Assembly (NCBI GenBank): GCA_022450705.1
Contig: JAKUPP010000004.1
Coordinates: 1-49,135, forward strand
Reading direction: 5' to 3'
Length of the DNA stretch: 49,135 bases
Origin: Alphaproteobacteria bacterium
GTDB lineage: Bacteria > Pseudomonadota > Alphaproteobacteria > GCA-002720895
In this document: positions 44,601 through 49,135 of the stretch, one piece after another
Numbering within the stretch: the first letter of the stretch is position 1
Layout: the number at the start of each line of letters is the position of its first letter
The notes under the pieces: model-generated
Seen by the model: the letters and a program-made list of their open reading frames with translations, nothing else
What the model was told of the DNA's origin: nothing
The model's database searches: none
Translations under genes and position numbers: made by a program

Positions 44601-45875
44601 CGGATGTTCTTTTATAACTTCTTCCAAAATATCCCAAACTTCTGGTTTTTCTTTTTCTACTAATTTCTTAGCAGTTTTAATAGTATTAGATAATCCGTAC
44701 TGCTCTAATTTTGAATATATAAATGGTTTAAAAAGTTCTAAAGCCATTTTTTTTGGAATTCCACATTGATGTAATAATAAATGAGGGCCTGGAACAATTA
44801 CAGATCTTCCAGAATAATCAACTCTTTTACCTAATAAATTTTGTCTAAACCTTCCTTGCTTACCTTTTAACATTTCAGACAAAGATTTAAGTGGTCTTTT
44901 ATTTGATCCAAGAATTGCCCTTCCTCTTCTTCCATTATCAAAAAGCGCATCGACTGCTTCTTGAAGCATTCTTTTTTCATTTTTTATAATTATGTCTGGT
45001 GCATTTAACTCTATTAATCTTCTTAATCTGTTATTTCTATTAAGAACTCTTCTATATAAATCATTGAGGTCGGACGTAGCAAATCTACCACCATCTAATG
45101 GTACAAGAGGTCTTAAGTCAGGAGGAATAACAGGTAAAACTTCCAATATCATCCAATCGGGTTTTACTTTAGATTTAGAAAAAGCATTTAATAATTGTAG
45201 TCTTTTTAAAAGTTTTAATTTTGTAATATCTGATTTTGTTGTTTCAATATTAACTTGTACTGCCTTAATTTCTTTTTCAATTTTTAGCTCACTAAGTAAT
45301 CTTTTAATTATTTCAGCGCCTATTCCTACTTCAAACTTTCCTTCTCCATACTTTTCAATCAGTTCTTGATATTTTTCTTCAGTTATAGTTTCTCGTTGTT
45401 TAAGATCAGTTAAGCCTGGCTCTATCACTATGTATTCTTCAAAATACAAAACCTTTTCTAATGATTTTAAAGTAATATCAAGTAACGTGCCTATTCTGCT
45501 TGGAAGCGATTTAAAAAACCAAATATGTGCAACTGGTGCTGCTAGTTCTATATGGGCCATTCTTTCTCTTCTAACTTTTGAAAGTGTAACCTCTGTACCG
45601 CATTTTTCACATATGATACCTTTATATTTCATTCCTTTATATTTTCCACATATACATTCGTAATCTTTTGTTGGGCCAAAAACCTTACCACAGAACAAAC
45701 CATCTTTTTCAGGTTTAAAAGTTCGATAATTAATAGTTTCAGGTTTTCTAATTTCTCCAAAAGACCAAGAACGGATTTTGTCAGGACTTGAAATAGATAT
45801 ATTTATAGTATCAAAATCTTCTACTTCAGCCGAAGATCTTTTAGTTGTTTCAAAAATTTTTTTAGTTAATGACAT
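41688..45875 (-). CDS. rpoC: DNA-directed RNA polymerase beta' subunit
   Basis: 1395 aa. The N-terminal zinc ribbon ([22 protein letters not shown], about 68-90), clamp, and active-site loop [12 protein letters not shown] (three catalytic Asp, about 460) are intact. The second zinc site is [17 protein letters not shown] (about 890-905), and the trigger loop region follows with [16 protein letters not shown]. It ends in a Lys/Thr-rich tail. It follows rpoB by 6 nt. Confidence 0.99.
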   Translation of the reverse strand: MSLTKKIFETTKRSSAEVEDFDTINISISSPDKIRSWSFGEIRKPETINYRTFKPEKDGLFCGKVFGPTKDYECICGKYKGMKYKGIICEKCGTEVTLSKVRRERMAHIELAAPVAHIWFFKSLPSRIGTLLDITLKSLEKVLYFEEYIVIEPGLTDLKQRETITEEKYQELIEKYGEGKFEVGIGAEIIKRLLSELKIEKEIKAVQVNIETTKSDITKLKLLKRLQLLNAFSKSKVKPDWMILEVLPVIPPDLRPLVPLDGGRFATSDLNDLYRRVLNRNNRLRRLIELNAPDIIIKNEKRMLQEAVDALFDNGRRGRAILGSNKRPLKSLSEMLKGKQGRFRQNLLGKRVDYSGRSVIVPGPHLLLHQCGIPKKMALELFKPFIYSKLEQYGLSNTIKTAKKLVEKEKPEVWDILEEVIKEHPVLLNRAPTLHRLGVQAFEPMLIEGKAIQLHPLVCTAFNADFDGDQMAVHVPLSLEAQLEARVLIMSTNNILSPSSGKPIIVPTQDMVLGIYYLSLMFEEDKGAGMAFIDIAEIEHALLAKKITLHSKIKCRCNFMNEDNKEESAIIETTAGRMMIYEILPKHPKIELSLINKILTKKEVSNVIDAIYRHCGQTETVKFCDKIMVLGFEHACRAGISFGKDDLIIPKEKDQLVNEAKKDIKNYDQQYLNGIITKKEKYNKTIDTWSQCTDSVASAMTDEIEKTRNTNKINSVFMMSDSGARGSAAQLKQLAGMRGLMAKPTGEIIETPITSNFKEGLTVLEYFNSTHGARKGLADTALKTANSGYLTRRLVDSSQDVVIVEEDCNTKLHIEVSAVIRNGAVIASLGERILGRTIAEDLYSVEKTSKKKILSKGDVLDEKSIKQIYDANIETVKVRSPLFCETIDGVCQKCYGRDLARGIIVNMGEAVGIQAAQSIGEPGTQLTMRTFHIGGAATQATVQSSIVSNHNAKIKIQNNSTVKNSEGQLIVMSRNCKVLFLDSSTNKEKSYNHIPYGAKLFVDDGKKVKPEDVIASWDPYTIPIISEKNGIVEYEDVLDGFTSRETVDASTGISHRAIIDWKLNPKSKDLKPQIKLVDEKGKIIKTAKNKEAKYFLPIEAVLSVAKGTKITAGTVIARIPRETSKSKDITGGLPRVADLFEARKPKDHGILCATDGVVKWGKDYKAKRAIIVEPTDKKEPEKIYFVPKGKHVNVNEGDLINKGDLIVDGQPTPHDILEVLGNVEFANFMINEIQDVYRLQGVQLNDKHIEVILRQMLKKVTILESGDSTFIPGETVFKDVFNETNKKLEKDKKKQATGKVLLQGITKAALQTKSFISAASFQETTRVLTDAAVNNKTDRLRGLKENVIVGRLIPAGTGSKVRRYKKSAIEKDKEILALIEKKAAKKPKTTQKSTR

Positions 45876-45881
45876 ATATTT

Positions 45882-48800
45882 TTAAACCTCTGCACTTTTT
45901 AATTGTACATCTAGAGCCAAAGATCTTAATTCTTTTACTAGAACATTAAAAGATTCTGGTATACCTGAATGAAAATCGTGTTGTCCCCTTACAATTGCTT
46001 CATATACTTTTGTCCTTCCAGCTACATCGTCAGATTTTACTGTCAACATTTCTTGCAAAGTATATGATGCTCCGTATGCTTCTAAGGCCCAAACTTCCAT
46101 TTCTCCAACCCTTTGCCCTCCAAATTGTGCTTTACCACCTAAAGGTTGTTGTGTAACAAGACTATAAGGTCCAATTGATCTTGCATGTAGCTTCTCATCT
46201 GCCAAGTGGTGTAATTTTAACATATAAATATAGCCGACAGTTATTTGTCTATCAAAATACTCTCCTCTTCTTCCATCTATAAGCTTAACTTGGCCAGAAT
46301 TATCTAAATTTGATCTTTCAAAAAAATAATTAATATCATTTTCTTTTGCTCCATCAAAAACTGGAGTTGAAATAGAAACGCCCTTTTTTATTTCAGATTT
46401 ATAATCTAGCAACTCTTTTTTATTACTAAATATTTGATCCACAATATTTTTGTCATATAAAAGTTTTAAATTTTCCTCAAGCTCTTTCTTTTGATTGTTT
46501 TTTAAATACTCATCAATTAGTTTGCAAATTTGTTTTCCTAAACCAGCGCAAGCCCAACCTAAATGAGTCTCAAGAATTTGTCCAACATTCATACGTGATG
46601 GAACGCCAAGAGGGTTTAATAAAATATCAACTGGTGTGCCATCTTCTAAATGAGGCATGTCCTCCACCGGGACAATCTTTGAAATACAACCTTTATTACC
46701 GTGGCGACCTGCCATTTTATCACCAGCTTGTAATTTTCTTTTCGTTGCTACAAAAACTTTTACCATTTTCATAACTCCAGGTGGTAATTCATCTCCTAAT
46801 TGTAGCTTCTCAACTTTTATTTGAAATCTATTCTCTAAATTTTTTAGTTCATCATCAAAACTTTTAATTAATTGCTGAATTTTCTCCTGTTTTTTTGAGT
46901 TTTTTATAGAAATTTTTCTAAGATCTTTTATTCCAATATCTTCAATATCATTCATTTCTATGTTTTGATTTTTTTTTAAATTTTTTGGTCCTTTTGATAC
47001 TTGGTTATCAATAAGATTTTTTCTCAAAATTTGTGAAAATGATTCTTCTAATATTGCTCTTTCATCATCTCTATCTTTAGCTAAACTTTCAATTTCAGAT
47101 CTCTCAATAGCTAAAGATCTTTCATCTTTTTCTATACCTCTTCTATTAAAAACTCTTACTTCAACAACAGTTCCTGCGTCCCCTGGCGGAACTCTTAAAG
47201 AAGTATCACTTACATCAGTTGATTTCTCACCAAAAATTGATCTTAACAACTTTTCTTCAGGAGAAATTGTTGTGTGTGCTTTTGGAGTAATTTTACCTAC
47301 TAAAATATCTCCTGCTTTTACTTCAGCACCTATATAAATAATCCCTGCTTCATCAAGATTTTTTAATGCTTCATCTCCTACGTTTGGAATATCTCTGGTA
47401 ATTTCTTCTTGCCCTAGCTTAGTGTCCCTAGACATAACATCATATTCTTCGATATGAACAGAGGTAAAGGTGTCATTTTTTACAACTTTTTCAGACATAA
47501 TTATTGCATCTTCGAAGTTGTAACCTTGCCATGGCATAAATGCTACTAAAATATTTTTACCTAAAGCTAGCTCACCTTTAGATGTAGCTGGCCCGTCTGC
47601 AATAATCTCGCCTGCTTTTATATAATCTCCTTTTTTTAACAATGGCACTTGGTTAATACATGTACTTTGATTGGATCTTTGAAATTTCTTCAAATTATAT
47701 ATATCTACTCCGGATTGATTTTGAGATGGGTTAGTTGCACTAACAACTATTCTTCCTGAATCGACACTATCTACTTTTCCATCTCTTTTTGCAACAATTG
47801 TAACGCCTGAATCTTTTCCTACTGACTCCTCCATTCCAGTTCCAACAAATGGTGCGTCTGGTCTTAATAGAGGAACAGCTTGTCTCATCATATTGGATCC
47901 CATTAATGCTCTATTTGCATCATCATTCTCTAAAAATGGAATTAATGCACTTGCTACAGAAACTAATTGTTTTGGAGAAACATCCATAAAATCTACAGTG
48001 GATGGATTAGCGATTAGAAATTCTCCTCCTTGTCTAGCACTTATTAATTGATCGATTATCTTTCCATTTGGATCAATTTTAGTATTGGCCTGAGCTATTG
48101 TATATTTTTGTTCCTGGTCAGCTGCTAAAAAAACAATTTCTTCAGTAACTTTTTCATTAACAACTTTTCTATAAGGACTTTCTATTAGTCCATATTTATT
48201 TACTCTAGAGTATGTTGCTAATGAATTTATTAAACCGATATTAGGTCCTTCAGGAGTTTCAACCGGACATATTCTACCATAATGAGTTGGGTGTACATCT
48301 CTTACTTCAAAACCTGCTCTTTCTCTAGTTAAACCACCTGGACCTAATGATGAAACTCTTCTTTTATGAGTAATTTCTGAGAGCGGATTTGTTTGATCCA
48401 TAAATTGTGATAATTGAGATGTTCCAAAAAATTCTCTGAGAATTGAAACTGCCGGTTTTGAATTAATTAAATCTTGAGCTGTTGCTGTAAAAATATCAAT
48501 TGATGACATTCTTTCTTTAATTGCTCTTTCCATTCTAACGAGGCCAATTCTGTATTGATTTTCTATTAATTCGCCAACAGATCTAACTCTTCTATTACCT
48601 AGATGATCAATATCATCTTTATTTCCTTTTTTATCATTTAAAAGCAAAAGATGTCTTGCAATTTGTAAAATATCATTTGAAGTAAGAACGTTTACTGTTT
48701 CTTTAATTTTTAATTCGCTTCTAATATTTAATTTATATCTTCCTACCTTCGATAAATCATATCTTTCAGGATTAAAAAAAAGATTATTAAAAAGATTCTC

Positions 48801-49135
48801 AGCTGCTTCTAAAGTAGGAGGTTCTCCTGGTCTAAGATTCTTATAAATATCTATTAACGATTCCTCTCTGTTTAAATTTAAATCAGAATGGACTGTATTT
48901 CGTAAAGCTGCTCCAACATTAACGTGATCAACATTTAAAATTTTAATATTCTTAATTTTATTCTTTTTAAAATTTTCTAAATCTTTATCGGTTATTTCAT
49001 CTCCTGCTTCAAAAAGAATTTCTCCTGTGCTTTCATTAATAATATCTTCTGCTAAATACCTTCCTATAATCGCTTGATCGTTTAAGAAAAATTCTTTTAA
49101 TCCTTCTTTTTTAAGTTTTTTTGCTTCATCAAATA
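45882..49135 (-). CDS. rpoB: DNA-directed RNA polymerase beta subunit, 5' end cut by the window edge
   Basis: The frame is open to position 49133, so 1083 C-terminal residues are visible. The ORF-track start at 48647 is an internal Met: upstream codons read [17 protein letters not shown] and, further on, [16 protein letters not shown], both RpoB. The rifampicin region ([31 protein letters not shown]) has wild-type residues at the main resistance positions. Active-site blocks are [13 protein letters not shown] and [13 protein letters not shown], and the C terminus has [12 protein letters not shown]. The missing part is roughly the first 270-300 residues. Confidence 0.99.
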   Translation of the reverse strand, partial: FDEAKKLKKEGLKEFFLNDQAIIGRYLAEDIINESTGEILFEAGDEITDKDLENFKKNKIKNIKILNVDHVNVGAALRNTVHSDLNLNREESLIDIYKNLRPGEPPTLEAAENLFNNLFFNPERYDLSKVGRYKLNIRSELKIKETVNVLTSNDILQIARHLLLLNDKKGNKDDIDHLGNRRVRSVGELIENQYRIGLVRMERAIKERMSSIDIFTATAQDLINSKPAVSILREFFGTSQLSQFMDQTNPLSEITHKRRVSSLGPGGLTRERAGFEVRDVHPTHYGRICPVETPEGPNIGLINSLATYSRVNKYGLIESPYRKVVNEKVTEEIVFLAADQEQKYTIAQANTKIDPNGKIIDQLISARQGGEFLIANPSTVDFMDVSPKQLVSVASALIPFLENDDANRALMGSNMMRQAVPLLRPDAPFVGTGMEESVGKDSGVTIVAKRDGKVDSVDSGRIVVSATNPSQNQSGVDIYNLKKFQRSNQSTCINQVPLLKKGDYIKAGEIIADGPATSKGELALGKNILVAFMPWQGYNFEDAIIMSEKVVKNDTFTSVHIEEYDVMSRDTKLGQEEITRDIPNVGDEALKNLDEAGIIYIGAEVKAGDILVGKITPKAHTTISPEEKLLRSIFGEKSTDVSDTSLRVPPGDAGTVVEVRVFNRRGIEKDERSLAIERSEIESLAKDRDDERAILEESFSQILRKNLIDNQVSKGPKNLKKNQNIEMNDIEDIGIKDLRKISIKNSKKQEKIQQLIKSFDDELKNLENRFQIKVEKLQLGDELPPGVMKMVKVFVATKRKLQAGDKMAGRHGNKGCISKIVPVEDMPHLEDGTPVDILLNPLGVPSRMNVGQILETHLGWACAGLGKQICKLIDEYLKNNQKKELEENLKLLYDKNIVDQIFSNKKELLDYKSEIKKGVSISTPVFDGAKENDINYFFERSNLDNSGQVKLIDGRRGEYFDRQITVGYIYMLKLHHLADEKLHARSIGPYSLVTQQPLGGKAQFGGQRVGEMEVWALEAYGASYTLQEMLTVKSDDVAGRTKVYEAIVRGQHDFHSGIPESFNVLVKELRSLALDVQLKSAEV

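Noticed and set aside
45882-48647. Taking the ORF-track Met at 48647 as the rpoB start.
   Set aside because: The same frame stays open to 49133 and translates to typical RpoB sequence (for example [16 protein letters not shown]), so the gene is simply cut by the window edge.

Overview
This window looks like a chromosome segment from a SAR11-type (Pelagibacterales) alphaproteobacterium. The reasons are the very AT-rich DNA with long A/T runs, intergenic gaps mostly under 130 bp, many overlapping stops and starts, lysine/asparagine/isoleucine-rich proteins, a GcrA homologue (a cell-cycle regulator typical of Alphaproteobacteria) and an alphaproteobacterial PqqA-like peptide. The lineage call is inferred from these traits, not from a phylogeny. 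No stretch over 300 bases lacks a gene. I see no insertion sequence, prophage, integrase or CRISPR array.

Region 1 (1-7887) is an accessory phosphonate cluster and the most interesting part. It encodes PEP mutase fused to a nucleotidyltransferase, phosphonopyruvate decarboxylase and a 2-aminoethylphosphonate (AEP) transaminase, so the full PEP-to-AEP route is present. It also has a PhnY-like Fe(II)/2-oxoglutarate dioxygenase, a second separate nucleotidyltransferase, two CDP-alcohol phosphatidyltransferases and a flippase-like membrane protein. The most economical reading is synthesis of AEP, possibly its 1-hydroxylation, nucleotidyl activation, and transfer to a lipid or other membrane acceptor, giving a phosphonolipid-type product. 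The genes alternate in strand, with three tail-to-tail overlaps and two internal divergent promoter regions. A close match to the Pho box lies in front of the PEP mutase gene.

Region 2 (7900-20900) is mixed housekeeping: a 50-aa unknown ORF, an alpha/beta hydrolase, a POT peptide transporter, a lipoprotein, NrdR, OxyR, a stand-alone PqqA precursor peptide with a strong terminator, a family-5-type uracil-DNA glycosylase, MsrA, GlnB-GlnA, a cysteine hydrolase, GcrA, MetE, MgtE and tRNA-Leu(GAG). GlnA lacks the usual adenylylation tyrosine while GlnB keeps its uridylylation tyrosine.

Region 3 (20548-24360) holds acylphosphatase and both propionyl-CoA carboxylase subunits in one tight minus-strand unit.

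Region 4 (24490-49135) is the conserved transcription and translation block, all on the minus strand: rpoB (cut by the right edge), rpoC, a probable terminator, a probable promoter, then rpsL-rpsG-fusA running directly into the S10 and spc operons through adk with no tuf gene. A further promoter precedes rpsM-rpsK-rpoA-rplQ-rpmG. Several ribosomal proteins carry long charged or Pro/Thr/Ala-rich tails. The ORF track's start for rpoB is an internal Met; the reading frame continues to the window edge.
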